64,000 bases of DNA from JAVBKV01 sp031553885 (GTDB lineage Bacteria > Bacteroidota > Bacteroidia > Bacteroidales > Azobacteroidaceae): assembly GCA_031553885.1 (NCBI GenBank), contig JAVBKV010000019.1, positions 1-64,000 of the forward strand, written 5' to 3'. Made by a program: the position numbers and the translations under genes. The notes under the pieces were generated by a model. That model had not been told where the DNA came from, made no database searches, and saw only the letters and a list, made by a program, of their open reading frames with translations. Numbering within the stretch: position 1 is the first letter of the stretch; every line of letters begins with the position of its first letter. This document shows, piece after piece, positions 18,168 through 27,237 of the stretch.

Positions 18168-19580
18168 ATGGAAACTCAGGATCTTATACGGCTTATATTT
18201 CAACTCGTCTATTTTATTACGGCGCTGGGTATCGTTTTTGTGGTAATTTCTGAAAACAGGAATCCCCTGAAAACGATATCCTGGGTATTACTACTTCTGC
18301 TGTTTCCTGTCGGAGGAATTATTATCTACTATTTTTTCGGACAGGATGCGCGGAAAATAAGGATCATCTCCAAGAAATCATATCGCCTGCTAAAGAAACG
18401 CTCCCGTAATCAACTCACCCTCTCGGATGATGCGGATAATGCACTGGAATACCGTTTCCTGGCTCATTTATTAAACAGCAATAACGATTCTGCTCTGTTG
18501 AAAGGCAGCGAGATCCGGATATTTACCGATGGTAAAAATAAATTCGATACATTGATTGCAGACCTTGAACAGGCTCAGCACCATATTCACTTTCAATATT
18601 ATATTTTTCTGGACGATACGATCGGACAAACCATTAAAAACCTGCTGATAAAAAAAGCCAGGGAAGGCGTTAAAATCCGGGTATTGTTTGATGATGCAGC
18701 CAACTGGAAAGTAAAAAATAAGTTCTATGAAGAAATGCTGGAAGCCGGTATAGAGCTTACTCCTTTTCTTAAAGTTCATTTCCCCTTGTTTACAAGCAGA
18801 GTCAACTACCGGAACCACAGAAAAATTGTCGTTATCGACGGAAAAACAGGATACATCGGAGGAATGAATATAGCCGACCGTTACCTGCAACCGGGCTGGA
18901 GAGATACTCATTTGCGGGTAAAAGGCCGGGGAGTACTGGGGATGCAATCAGCCTTCCTGATCGACTGGTACTCTTCGGGAAAAGAATTATTAAATGATCC
19001 TGTGTATTTCCCGCAATTACCCGTATTAACGGAAAACCTGATTCAAATTGCTACCGGAGGACCTATGAATCCCTGGCGTACGCTATTACAGGCAACCATT
19101 CATATCATTGCAGGAGCAAAACAATACATCTACATCCAAACCCCTTATTTTCTTCCGACGGAAGGCTTGATACAGGCCCTGCAATCGGCAGCTTTGGGAG
19201 GAATCGATGTCCGGCTCATGGTTCCGGCTCATTCGGATACCCGTTTTGTAGGAACTGCCGCTCATTCTTATTTCGAAGAGATGATGAAGGCCGGTGTTAA
19301 AATATATGCCCTGAAAACTGCGTTTCTTCATGCCAAGGTATTGGTTTCCGATGATTTCCTTACGGTAACCGGTTCGGCCAACATGGATTTTCGCAGTTTT
19401 GAACACAACTTCGAAGTGAATGCCTACATCTATGATCCGTTGATCGCCAAAGAAATGAAAAAAATATTTTTGACAGACCAACGAAATTGTTCCCAAATTC
19501 TTTGGAAAGAATGGAAAAAACGCCCCCGGCTAAAAAAATTCCAGGAATCCCTCCTGAGGATGTTTTCCCCTTTGTTATAA
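18168..19580 (+). CDS. cls: Cardiolipin synthase (phospholipase D superfamily)
   Basis: A 470-aa inner-membrane enzyme that joins two phosphatidylglycerol molecules to make cardiolipin. Two N-terminal membrane segments (about 8-28 and 36-57) are followed by two catalytic HKD motifs: H217-x-K219-x4-D224 in HRKIVVIDGKTGYIGGMN, and H388-x-K390-x4-D395 in HAKVLVSDDFLTVTGSANMD. The order and length match bacterial ClsA. It has its own promoter and is followed by the TPM-domain gene 75 or more bases downstream. Confidence 0.95.
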   Translation: METQDLIRLIFQLVYFITALGIVFVVISENRNPLKTISWVLLLLLFPVGGIIIYYFFGQDARKIRIISKKSYRLLKKRSRNQLTLSDDADNALEYRFLAHLLNSNNDSALLKGSEIRIFTDGKNKFDTLIADLEQAQHHIHFQYYIFLDDTIGQTIKNLLIKKAREGVKIRVLFDDAANWKVKNKFYEEMLEAGIELTPFLKVHFPLFTSRVNYRNHRKIVVIDGKTGYIGGMNIADRYLQPGWRDTHLRVKGRGVLGMQSAFLIDWYSSGKELLNDPVYFPQLPVLTENLIQIATGGPMNPWRTLLQATIHIIAGAKQYIYIQTPYFLPTEGLIQALQSAALGGIDVRLMVPAHSDTRFVGTAAHSYFEEMMKAGVKIYALKTAFLHAKVLVSDDFLTVTGSANMDFRSFEHNFEVNAYIYDPLIAKEMKKIFLTDQRNCSQILWKEWKKRPRLKKFQESLLRMFSPLL

Positions 19581-19638
19581 AAATTGTATAATTCGAAGAC
19601 TATTTTCCTAATCGCATACGGATTCGACTTTTAATGCT

Positions 19639-19646
19639 TAATTTTG
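19639..19646 (+). promoter_or_regulatory. -7 promoter element before the TPM-domain gene
   Basis: TAATTTTG followed by C matches the Bacteroidota -7 consensus; no clear -33 box is seen. Transcription would start near 19653, which makes the ATG at 19680 a more likely start than the ATG at 19656. Confidence 0.4.
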
Positions 19647-19679
19647 CGGTGATAAATGAATTCTCATCGTAATAATAGT

Positions 19680-20924
19680 ATGAACCGGTTATTGTATTGT
19701 CTGATCTTCAGTTTCATTTTTTCCTGGCAAACCCAGGCTATCGATTATACTGTAGAAACGGTTCCCAACGATCATTTAAAAAATGCATCGAATTATGTAA
19801 CCAATCCCGACGGTATTATTTCCGCTGAGGCCGAACAGCAGGTCAATGCTCTGATTGCTTCCATTGAAGATTCTACTACAGCTGAATTTTCCGTTGTACT
19901 GCTTCGTTCTATAGGCAGCGATGACATCGATGATTTTGGCACCCGGCTGTTTACGTCGTGGGGAATTGGGAAGGATAAAAAAGACAACGGACTGTTATTC
20001 CTGTTGGTCTATGATCAACGGGAAATGATTTTCCGGACCGGATACGGACTGGAAGGTGTTTTACCGGATGTCATTCTGTCCCGCATTATCCGGAACGACA
20101 TAACTCCCCTTCTGAAACAGGGAGATTTCGATAAAGGAATTACAAACGGGATCGGCAGGGTTTGTTATCTGCTGAAAAATCCGGAAACCTTACAGGAAAT
20201 CAGGCAACAGGAAGAAACTAACCTGGCTAAAAAGCAAGCGGAAAGGGAAGCCTGGATCAAACGCATCGCACTTGCTTATTTAGTGATCTCACTGCTTGTG
20301 CTCCTGTTCTTCCTGACCCCTTTATTCTCTGCCATTCGTTCTCCCCAAACGAATTACAAGAAATACCAGCGGTTAAATTCAATCAAAATCGGATCAATCG
20401 TCTGTGCCGTACTGTTCCCTCTGACCATGATTGCATTTGCTGTTTATTTATTTTACTTCCTGAAGCGTTTGAGAAATAAACCGATCTCCTGCTCCAAGTG
20501 TGGAAATAGCATGTATAAACTTAGTGAAACAGAAGAAGATATTTATCTGAATACAGCTCAACAGACAGAAGAAAACATTCAGTCGATGGACTACGATGTA
20601 TGGTTGTGCAATTCCTGTGGAAACAAGGAAATTTTACCCTACAACAAGCTTTCGATCTACACGCCTTGTCCCTATTGTCATGCTAAAACTTATTTTCTGG
20701 AAAACGATTACACAGTCAAAAGTCCTACCTCTTTTTCTTCGGGAGAAGGAAGAAAAGTCTATCGTTGTAAGAATTGCGGAAAGAAAGATTTCAAATCGTA
20801 CATCATTCCGATCATTGTAGCTTCATCCGGAGGAAGAGGTGGAAGCAGAGGTGGCGGCGGATTCTCCGGCGGTTCATGGGGCGGAGGAATGACCGGGGGT
20901 GGCGGAGCCAGAGGCGGATGGTAG
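19680..20924 (+). CDS. TPM-domain membrane protein with zinc ribbons and Gly-rich tail
   Basis: A 414-aa YgcG-like protein. After a signal peptide (ending near QAIDYT) comes a TPM domain (about 35-165; LFTSWGIGKDKKDNGLLFLL and RTGYGLEGVLPD), facing the periplasm. Two membrane segments (about 195-215 and 235-265) follow. Then there are two zinc ribbons on the cytoplasmic side: CSKCGN with CNSCGN, and CPYC with CKNCGK. The protein ends in a Gly/Ser-rich tail (about 30 residues) that closes with GGARGGW. TPM proteins have been linked to membrane protein and photosystem repair in other bacteria; the role here is unknown. The zinc ribbons between the membrane part and the glycine tail are the unusual part. 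An ATG eight codons upstream is an alternative start. Confidence 0.85.
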   Translation: MNRLLYCLIFSFIFSWQTQAIDYTVETVPNDHLKNASNYVTNPDGIISAEAEQQVNALIASIEDSTTAEFSVVLLRSIGSDDIDDFGTRLFTSWGIGKDKKDNGLLFLLVYDQREMIFRTGYGLEGVLPDVILSRIIRNDITPLLKQGDFDKGITNGIGRVCYLLKNPETLQEIRQQEETNLAKKQAEREAWIKRIALAYLVISLLVLLFFLTPLFSAIRSPQTNYKKYQRLNSIKIGSIVCAVLFPLTMIAFAVYLFYFLKRLRNKPISCSKCGNSMYKLSETEEDIYLNTAQQTEENIQSMDYDVWLCNSCGNKEILPYNKLSIYTPCPYCHAKTYFLENDYTVKSPTSFSSGEGRKVYRCKNCGKKDFKSYIIPIIVASSGGRGGSRGGGGFSGGSWGGGMTGGGGARGGW

Positions 20925-20925
20925 C

Positions 20926-21900
20926 CTACATCAGGTTTTTTACCAAATCCCGCTGATTCTTAAAAAAATCAAACCGTTGCCGGTCTCCGTTTTGAGTCAA
21001 TAATATTGAAGTTCTTTTCAATAAATCGATCCAATCTTTCTGTTTCCTGCAGAACTTGTTATTGGAGAACCCAATCTTATCGATATGGAACGTTCGTTGT
21101 AAACAATAATACCCCTCATCGTATTCGAAATGATAATAACAGGAGTCTATCACGAGTTTAGATAAATAAACCATGATTTCAGCCCCTGATTGATAACACC
21201 CTGTTTCGGTCATCATCTCTGTTTCTTGTATTAAATCCAATAGTTCCGACTTCAATTTTTGTAATTCAACTGCAGATATCAACTCTTGAGAATAGAAAAA
21301 ACAAATATCGTCCACGATATCTTTAAAGATATCCCTACTCAGAATACAAGTGGTTCTGGGAATTTTCCGACTTTCATTCATGGTCCTTCTTTCAAGCTCA
21401 ATTAACTCATCAGGTATAACCATATCTGAAAAAACAAAGTCAGGTCTCGACCCTCTCATCAGGTAGTTCCATTTATAATGCCAGAACCGGTATAAATTCC
21501 TATACTCCGCAAGAAAAGTATGCGGCATGGCATTGCATGCACAGCGCAAACTTGCATTCGGGCACGCTTGCATGATCTTAAATACATTTATAAACTCAAC
21601 CAGATTCTCAGAATGCTGCTGTATATAACTTTCCAATTGATAGAATTTTTTCAGGTTCAGCGTAAGCCACTTGGTTGTAACAACTCCCGAATCAGCTATA
21701 ACATCATCAATCGAAATACCAAAACGATTGGAAATCTTGACTACTTCGTCCACTGTAAACGGGATTTCACTTCGGATCCTTCTGTAAGTAGATTCTTTCC
21801 CGAGAGAAAGCAATTCCATTAAAACACCGGCAACTGTCTTATTTTTAGGAATATACTGCTTGATAGAAGCTATTAATTTTTCGTTTATCGTATCACTCAT
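20926..21900 (-). CDS. HTH-type transcriptional regulator, unknown ligand domain
   Basis: A 324-aa cytoplasmic protein. Its N-terminus (about 20-65) is a helix-turn-helix of the XRE/BetR type (STYRRIRSEIPFTVDEVVKISNRFGIS), preceded by a short helical region. The remaining 250 residues are helical with many aromatic residues and no family that I can name; similar proteins are widespread as lone regulators in Bacteroides-like genomes. The start at 21900 is preferred over the ATG at 21945 because a -7 promoter element lies at 21925-21932. The stop codon falls one base after the stop of the convergent TPM gene. Confidence 0.75.
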   Translation of the reverse strand: MSDTINEKLIASIKQYIPKNKTVAGVLMELLSLGKESTYRRIRSEIPFTVDEVVKISNRFGISIDDVIADSGVVTTKWLTLNLKKFYQLESYIQQHSENLVEFINVFKIMQACPNASLRCACNAMPHTFLAEYRNLYRFWHYKWNYLMRGSRPDFVFSDMVIPDELIELERRTMNESRKIPRTTCILSRDIFKDIVDDICFFYSQELISAVELQKLKSELLDLIQETEMMTETGCYQSGAEIMVYLSKLVIDSCYYHFEYDEGYYCLQRTFHIDKIGFSNNKFCRKQKDWIDLLKRTSILLTQNGDRQRFDFFKNQRDLVKNLM

Positions 21901-21924
21901 ATTAAAAAATCTGTATTGATGATC

Positions 21925-21932
21925 CAAATATA
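21925..21932 (-). promoter_or_regulatory. -7 promoter element of the HTH regulator
   Basis: On the minus strand TATATTTG; a TTG at 21955-21957 lies 22 bases upstream. The inferred start near 21918 precedes the ATG at 21900. On the other strand TAATTTTG at 22089-22096 could serve the HdeD-like gene. Otherwise 21901-22220 holds nothing recognisable. Confidence 0.45.
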
Positions 21933-22220
21933 CAAAAAAACTCATATTTAATTACAACGATTAAATAAAGTGTCAATTATTGAACTTAACCCTTGATGAG
22001 TCAACTTTTTTGAAAACCTCCTGGTAAAGTAAAGAAATTTGATACTGATTGTAAGTTAGTGTTAAACATACTATTATTGATAATCTGGTAATTTTGTTTT
22101 TGTTGTCATTGACGTGAAGAGATTTACAGATCACAGCAAAAAGAAAAATCGACTTTCAGCATTGATTGAGACAGATCTAAGTGATAATAAAATATAGTAT
22201 TAACTTTTAAAAAAAGAACT

Positions 22221-22823
22221 ATGAAATCAGTAATTGTAGAAGAGTTAAGAAGTGTGGTAAAAAATTGGTGGGTAACTCTTTTAATAGGTATTCTATTTGT
22301 CGGAACCTCTTTGTTGTTAATGTTTTACCCGTTCGACGGATATGCAATGTTAAGCATTCTGTTCAGTGTATGTATGTTTGTAAGCGGTGTATTTGAAATC
22401 GTTTTTTCCGTATCCAACAAAAGGAGCCTGCCCGGTTGGGGCTGGTATTTGGCAGGAGGAATCATCGATCTGCTGATGGGGCTGTTCCTGATGTGCTATC
22501 CGGTGATGAGTATGGCTGTGCTTCCCTTAATTGTTGCTTTTTGGCTGATGTTCCGGGGATTCTCCATGGTAGGATTTTCCATTGATTTACAGCGTTACGG
22601 ATCCAAAAACTGGGGCTGGTTATTAGCTGGAGGCATCCTCACCGTATTATGTTCATTCGCGATTATCTGGTATCCCGTAGCCGGCGCATTATCTGTTGTT
22701 TATGTCGTAGCATTTGCTTTCTTGTTTATGGGTATGGCACGCATCATGCTTTCTTTCGACCTGAAAAGATTGAAGGACGACAATAAAAAATTACGGGAGT
22801 TAGTTGAAAAAAGTATGAGATAG
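22221..22823 (+). CDS. HdeD-family (DUF308) membrane protein
   Basis: A 200-aa inner-membrane protein with six predicted hydrophobic segments arranged as three similar pairs, each pair containing a GW.L..G motif (GWGWYLAGGIIDLLMGL, NWGWLLAGGILTVL), as in HdeD of enterics, which is tied to acid resistance. The C-terminus is a charged helix (KRLKDDNKKLRELVEKSMR). The molecular function of the family is not settled. It may be co-transcribed with the sulfatase 131 bases downstream, but that gap is long. Confidence 0.85.
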   Translation: MKSVIVEELRSVVKNWWVTLLIGILFVGTSLLLMFYPFDGYAMLSILFSVCMFVSGVFEIVFSVSNKRSLPGWGWYLAGGIIDLLMGLFLMCYPVMSMAVLPLIVAFWLMFRGFSMVGFSIDLQRYGSKNWGWLLAGGILTVLCSFAIIWYPVAGALSVVYVVAFAFLFMGMARIMLSFDLKRLKDDNKKLRELVEKSMR

Positions 22824-22954
22824 TTCATTGTGAATAAGCCTTAAAAATCAGACTTTATTAATAAATTTCAAAAATGCTTAACAACTGAAAACCAAATAGT
22901 TGAATTGCTATTTATGGTAACAGGGAATTTGACAATTAATAAAACCAAAATGTT

Positions 22955-24526
22955 ATGGATCTGAAACAAACAATCAAAAAATGTGGTCAGGTTGCTACCG
23001 TAGGGGCAATACTGGCAGTAGGGGCGATTGTTCCTCAAAAAGCTGAAGCCCAACAAAAAGCCAAAAGTGGGAAGCCGAATATCCTTGTTATTATGGGTGA
23101 TGACATCGGCTGGTTTAACCCAAGTTGTTATAATCGCGGAATGATGGGGTATCAAACTCCTAATATTGACCGCATAGCCAATGAAGGGGCTATGTTTATG
23201 ACCTGGTACGGACAGCAGAGTTGTACTGCAGGTCGGGCCGCTTTTGTTACGGGACAATCTCCGATACGTACCGGATTAACAAAAGTCGGAATGCCGGGAG
23301 CCGATATAGGTTTACGTCCGGAAGACCCCAGTGTTGCAGAATTACTTAAATCCTTGGGATACGTCTCCGGTCAATTTGGAAAGAATCACCTAGGTGACAA
23401 AGACGAATTTCTTCCTACTGCACACGGATTTGATGAATTTTTCGGTAATTTATATCATTTGAATGCGGAGGAAGAACCTGAAAATCCCGACTATCCAAAA
23501 AGTCCGGCTTACCGCAAAAATTTTGGACCTCGTGGTGTGATTCGCAGTACGGCCGATGGTAAGATTGAAGATACAGGCCCTCTGACCAAAAAACGGATGG
23601 AAACAGCTGATGAGGAATTTACTGCTGCTGCCGTGGATTTTATCGACAGACAAGCAAAATCCGGCAAGCCATTCTTTTGTTATTACAACTCTACCCGCAT
23701 GCACGTGTTTACTCACTTAAGTCCGAAGTATGAGGGAAAAACAGGACTTGGTATTTTTGCCGACGGAATGACCGAACATGACGACAATGTGGGTATCCTG
23801 TTGAAAAAACTGGATGATCTGGGGATTACCGACAATACCATTATTGTATATACAACCGATAACGGAGCCGAAGTGTTAAGCTGGCCGGATGGAGGTACAA
23901 CTCCGTTCCGTGGAGAAAAAGCAACCAACTGGGAAGGTGGATTTCGTGTACCAACATTAATTCGCTGGCCGGGAACTATTAAGCCGGGAACTATTGTCAA
24001 TGGTATGTGTGCGCATGAAGATTTAATTCCTACCTTTTGTGCGGCAGCGGGCGAACCGAATATTGTTGAAAAATGCAAGAAAGGATATACCGCAGCAGGA
24101 AAGACATTCAAGGTGCATTTGGATGGTTATAACCTGATACCTTACCTGAAAGGAGAAGTTAAGGAATCTCCCCGGAATGAGTTTATCTACTGGAGTGACG
24201 ACGGCGATGTACTGGCATTACGCTACGGGCGTTTTAAAATGTCGTTCATGGAACAAAACAGCACAGGACTGGATGTTTGGTTGAATCAATTCAATAAACT
24301 CAGGGGGGTAAAGTTTTACGATTTGCTGGCAGATCCTTTCGAGCGTGGTCCTGAGGCAATCGACTATGGTCGCTGGATGATAGAACATTCATTCCTTATC
24401 TACGGTGCAACAGCCTATGTAGGGCAATGGATGTCTTCTTTCAAAGAGTTTCCACCAAGACAAAAACCGGCATCATTCAATCTCGATGAAGTGATGCGAA
24501 AGTTGAGCGAACCAACAAAAAAATAA
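22955..24526 (+). CDS. Arylsulfatase (type I, formylglycine-dependent)
   Basis: A 523-aa exported sulfatase that hydrolyses sulfate esters, probably in the periplasm. A signal peptide (cleaved near AEAQ, residue 33) precedes the alkaline-phosphatase-like fold. Metal ligands are D49-D50 in NILVIMGDD. The active-site motif is C90-T-A-G-R94 (WYGQQSCTAGRAAFVTG), the Cys-type sequence that is converted to formylglycine; the third position is Ala where the classic motif has Pro. A second metal-site motif is YTTDNGAE. No sulfatase-maturing enzyme is in the window, so activation must come from elsewhere. The strong terminator after it indicates the end of a unit. Confidence 0.92.
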   Translation: MDLKQTIKKCGQVATVGAILAVGAIVPQKAEAQQKAKSGKPNILVIMGDDIGWFNPSCYNRGMMGYQTPNIDRIANEGAMFMTWYGQQSCTAGRAAFVTGQSPIRTGLTKVGMPGADIGLRPEDPSVAELLKSLGYVSGQFGKNHLGDKDEFLPTAHGFDEFFGNLYHLNAEEEPENPDYPKSPAYRKNFGPRGVIRSTADGKIEDTGPLTKKRMETADEEFTAAAVDFIDRQAKSGKPFFCYYNSTRMHVFTHLSPKYEGKTGLGIFADGMTEHDDNVGILLKKLDDLGITDNTIIVYTTDNGAEVLSWPDGGTTPFRGEKATNWEGGFRVPTLIRWPGTIKPGTIVNGMCAHEDLIPTFCAAAGEPNIVEKCKKGYTAAGKTFKVHLDGYNLIPYLKGEVKESPRNEFIYWSDDGDVLALRYGRFKMSFMEQNSTGLDVWLNQFNKLRGVKFYDLLADPFERGPEAIDYGRWMIEHSFLIYGATAYVGQWMSSFKEFPPRQKPASFNLDEVMRKLSEPTKK

Positions 24527-24536
24527 TATGTTGTAA

Positions 24537-24596
24537 AAAAGGATAGTCAGCCCTGGCCGAAAGAAAAATCTTCTGACCAGGGCTGATTATCCTTTT
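24537..24596. terminator. Strong hairpin terminator after arylsulfatase
   Basis: A 20-bp stem with one mismatch (AAAAGGATAGTCAGCCCTGG paired with the complementary run at 24577-24596), 20-base loop, ending in TTTTCTTATTT. It can act on both strands. Confidence 0.9.
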
Positions 24597-24694
24597 CTTA
24601 TTTATATCTCAAAATCCTCATAAAGGAACTACTCACTGCTTTTCGATATCCTGTTGGCTTTAAATCGTAACTTTGCATCCAATTTATAAGTATC

Positions 24695-25258
24695 ATGGAA
24701 ATCAACACAATTTTAGATAGAATATATGCACTTCCTATGCCTTCCAAAGAGAGCCTGACAAAAGCCATTGATGAGGTTGAATATTCAAAGGGCTATCGGT
24801 TGCTGAATGCTGATAAGGTAGAAAGGAATATTTACTTCATAAAAAAGGGCATCGTCCGTGCTTATACTGACTCAGCAGAAGGTGAAATTACATTCTGGTT
24901 CGGCAAGGAAGGTGATACTGTTGTGTCGATGAGAAGCTATGTAGCCAGTCAAAAGGGATACGAAACCATTGAATTGCTTGAAGATTGCGTTTTGTACGAG
25001 TTGAATATGAGCGCTTTGAATAATTTGTTTGTAAAAGATATACACATTGCCAATTGGGGACGGAAATTTGCAGAGCAGGAACTGCTGAAAACCGAAGAAA
25101 GGCTTATTGCCAGACAATTCAAAACGGCTTTGGAACGATACTGTGAATTAATAAAAAATACACCTGAGCTACTTCTGAGAATACAATTATCGCATATTGC
25201 TTCTTACCTTGGAATTACTCAGGTTTCGTTAAGCCGTATCAGAGCTAAATTGAAATAA
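24695..25258 (+). CDS. Crp/Fnr-family transcriptional regulator
   Basis: A 187-aa regulator with a cyclic-nucleotide-binding-like beta barrel (about 20-115; FIKKGIVRAYTDSAEGEITFWFG) and a C-terminal winged helix-turn-helix (about 150-187; QLSHIASYLGITQVSLSRIR). It lacks the arginine-serine phosphate-binding cassette of true cAMP receptors, so the ligand is unknown. A -7 element TAACTTTG at 24668-24675 lies just upstream. The next gene, a small exporter, starts 75 bases after the stop and is a likely target or operon partner; in Bacteroidota such regulators often sit beside efflux or detoxification genes. Confidence 0.88.
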   Translation: MEINTILDRIYALPMPSKESLTKAIDEVEYSKGYRLLNADKVERNIYFIKKGIVRAYTDSAEGEITFWFGKEGDTVVSMRSYVASQKGYETIELLEDCVLYELNMSALNNLFVKDIHIANWGRKFAEQELLKTEERLIARQFKTALERYCELIKNTPELLLRIQLSHIASYLGITQVSLSRIRAKLK

Positions 25259-25332
25259 CTGCATTTTTTATCATTTGTAAAATTTTAGATACGGCCAATT
25301 CATGATCTTTGTAACTTCAAAAACAATGTGTC

Positions 25333-25659
25333 ATGGCTTGGATTTTTTTAATTTTAGGGGGATGTTTCGAGGTGGGATTTACCACCTGTTTAGGCAAAGT
25401 AAAGACTTCAACCGGGCTCGAAATGTGGCTGTGGTTATTGGGGTTTTTAATCAGTTGCTCGTTAAGTATGTATTTGCTGTATAAGGCATCACAGACATTG
25501 CCGATGGGTACTGCTTATGCCGTATGGGCAGGGATTGGAGCAGTGGGCACTGCGTTGGTTGGGATATTTATTTTCAAAGAACCTGCTACGTTCTGGCGAT
25601 TATTCTTTATTTTTACGTTGATTGTTTCTATTGTAGGGCTTAAACTTGTATCCAACTGA
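25333..25659 (+). CDS. gdx: Small multidrug-resistance family exporter, Gdx/SugE type
   Basis: A 108-aa inner-membrane protein with four helices. The central Glu in helix 1 (GGCFEVG, Glu13) couples proton entry to export, and the motif GTAYAVWAGIGAVG with FFKEP-like IFIFKEP matches the guanidinium exporter subclass (Gdx, formerly SugE) rather than the drug exporter EmrE. It would act as an antiparallel dimer to expel guanidinium or related cations. I saw no guanidine riboswitch in the short upstream gap. The assignment to Gdx rather than another SMR subclass rests on these motifs only. Confidence 0.85.
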   Translation: MAWIFLILGGCFEVGFTTCLGKVKTSTGLEMWLWLLGFLISCSLSMYLLYKASQTLPMGTAYAVWAGIGAVGTALVGIFIFKEPATFWRLFFIFTLIVSIVGLKLVSN

Positions 25660-25756
25660 TTTCAAAGCACAGTTAGCGCAAATTCAACATAATAAATTTA
25701 AAAGGATATGGAAAACATAGAAACAATATGACAATGTAATAAAAAAGAGAAACAAT

Positions 25757-26311
25757 ATGATCTTATCAACAGAAAGGCTTGTTTTGCGTCCCTGGAGGGA
25801 AACAGATGCAGAAAGTTTATTTGAATATGCCAAGGATGACCGGATTGGCCCTATTGCCGGTTGGCCGCCACACCAGAGTGTAGAAGAAAGCGCTGAAATC
25901 ATTCGCACCGTTTTTGCACAGGAAGGGGTGTTTGCCGTTACTTTGAAAGAAGAAGATATTGCCATCGGTTGTATAGGATTACATAGGGGAGCAGCCAGCA
26001 ACCTCCCGATAGGAGAAGACGAGGGCGAAATCGGGTACTGGATTGGTGTCCCTTATTGGGGAAAAGGATTAATACCCGAAGCAATGCGTGAAATCATGCG
26101 TTATGGTTTTGAAGATCTGAAACTGACAACACTATGGTGCGGCTATTTCGATGGAAACGCAAAATCGAAACGCGCTCAGGAAAAATGCGGTTTCCGTCAC
26201 CACCATACCGAGTCAGACAAGCCGTGGCCCTTGTTGAACGATATACGCACAGAACATGTCAGCCGGATTACCAAAGAAGAATGGAGTATCAATCATCGAT
26301 CGTGTTCATGA
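25757..26311 (+). CDS. GNAT acetyltransferase (RimJ/RimL type)
   Basis: A 184-aa GNAT-fold enzyme that transfers an acetyl group from acetyl-CoA. The N-terminus LSTERLVLRPWRETDAESL is typical of the RimL group, as are GEIGYWIGVPYWGKGL (acetyl-CoA site region) and NAKSKRAQEKCGF. Such proteins acetylate ribosomal proteins, amino acids or aminoglycosides; the target here is unknown. It lies in the accessory run after the exporter. Confidence 0.88.
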   Translation: MILSTERLVLRPWRETDAESLFEYAKDDRIGPIAGWPPHQSVEESAEIIRTVFAQEGVFAVTLKEEDIAIGCIGLHRGAASNLPIGEDEGEIGYWIGVPYWGKGLIPEAMREIMRYGFEDLKLTTLWCGYFDGNAKSKRAQEKCGFRHHHTESDKPWPLLNDIRTEHVSRITKEEWSINHRSCS

Positions 26312-26346
26312 ATTAATAAATAAGGTTGAATTCATATTCCGGTATT

Positions 26347-26907
26347 TTACATCGGTTTTAAATTCTTATTCAGGCGTTCGATTATTTTGTTCAGCCTGCT
26401 TATTTTTGTCTGTTCCGATTTGGCATCCAAATACAACAAGGTATAAGTTCGCCTGACCGAAAACGACATCGCTGTAAAATTAGAATGAGCGGGTTCAAAC
26501 CCTTCGAGTTTACGGGCGAACTCAGCGATTTGCTCTTCAGAAAGGGGAGGCGGTGTTTCGATATACCACTTGCCGTTTTTCCTTGCTTCTTCCACTTTCG
26601 CCCGACCGGAATCAGTCATCCGTCCTTGCGTTTCAAGCAGAACAACGGTAGTTTTGTTGCGTTCCGACCATTTGCTGCTTTTCCGTCGTGGACAAAAGTA
26701 TTCAATGTATGTTTCTTCATCGATGCTTTTCATTTGGCTGTCAATCCAACCAAAACACAGCGCTTCTTCAACGGCTTCGTCGGGTGTCAGGGTCTTAGGA
26801 CCGTTCTTCTTCCCGAAAATCAACCATATTCCTTCGTTGGTGGAATGGTTTTCAGAAAGCCACGTCCTAAATGCTTCTTTGTCGGCAAATAAAATCCGGT
26901 TATCCAT
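26347..26907 (-). CDS. YdeI/OmpD-associated family protein
   Basis: A 186-aa cytoplasmic protein of the YdeI family. Motifs: FRTWLSENHSTNEGIWLIF near the start, then DEAVEEALCFGWIDSQMK and YFCPRRKSSKWSERN, and a helical end. Family members have been called bacteriocin-protection or OmpD-associated proteins, but the biochemical role is not known. Length is normal. It stands alone on the minus strand in the accessory stretch. Confidence 0.85.
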   Translation of the reverse strand: MDNRILFADKEAFRTWLSENHSTNEGIWLIFGKKNGPKTLTPDEAVEEALCFGWIDSQMKSIDEETYIEYFCPRRKSSKWSERNKTTVVLLETQGRMTDSGRAKVEEARKNGKWYIETPPPLSEEQIAEFARKLEGFEPAHSNFTAMSFSVRRTYTLLYLDAKSEQTKISRLNKIIERLNKNLKPM

Positions 26908-26967
26908 TTTGCTGCAACCTTTATTAGTTCTTGCAAAAATACGGATTATATACTATCCTTTCAATAT

Positions 26968-27237
26968 TTTCGAAAGAACTCACAAAAATTCGTATCTTTG
27001 CAGAATGTTAAAGACTTCATCATCGGATTTGGTGTTATAAACAATCTGTGCTTCTGATACAGATTGTCCTTTCGTTAATTCTCGAATAATTCTTTTCGGG
27101 AACAATCGTTTTATCATATTAATGAAACAAGGTATATTCTCATTGCTACCTTGTATTCTGCCGGAAAACTGCTGGACAGAGCATTCAGTATAAAGAATTC
27201 CACGGCTATATTTTTACATTTCAAAAAAAATAAAATA
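26968..27237 (+). promoter_or_regulatory. Promoter and long structured leader before rsgA-like gene
   Basis: TTTCG (26968-26972), 20 bases, then TATCTTTG (26993-27000) and CA form a good promoter 238 bases ahead of the ATG at 27238. The leader contains two hairpins: a 9-bp stem ACAATCTGT with ACAGATTGT (27041-27067) and an 8-bp stem ACAAGGTA with TACCTTGT (27127-27154). An 11-codon frame starts at 27004 (MLKTSSSDLVL). No second gene is visible in 26908-27237. The leader may regulate the GTPase, or a small gene may have been lost here. Confidence 0.5.

Noticed and set aside
25260..25332. Guanidine riboswitch before the Gdx/SugE-type exporter
   Set aside because: The gap of 74 bases shows no paired structure or conserved guanidine-riboswitch core that I could find.
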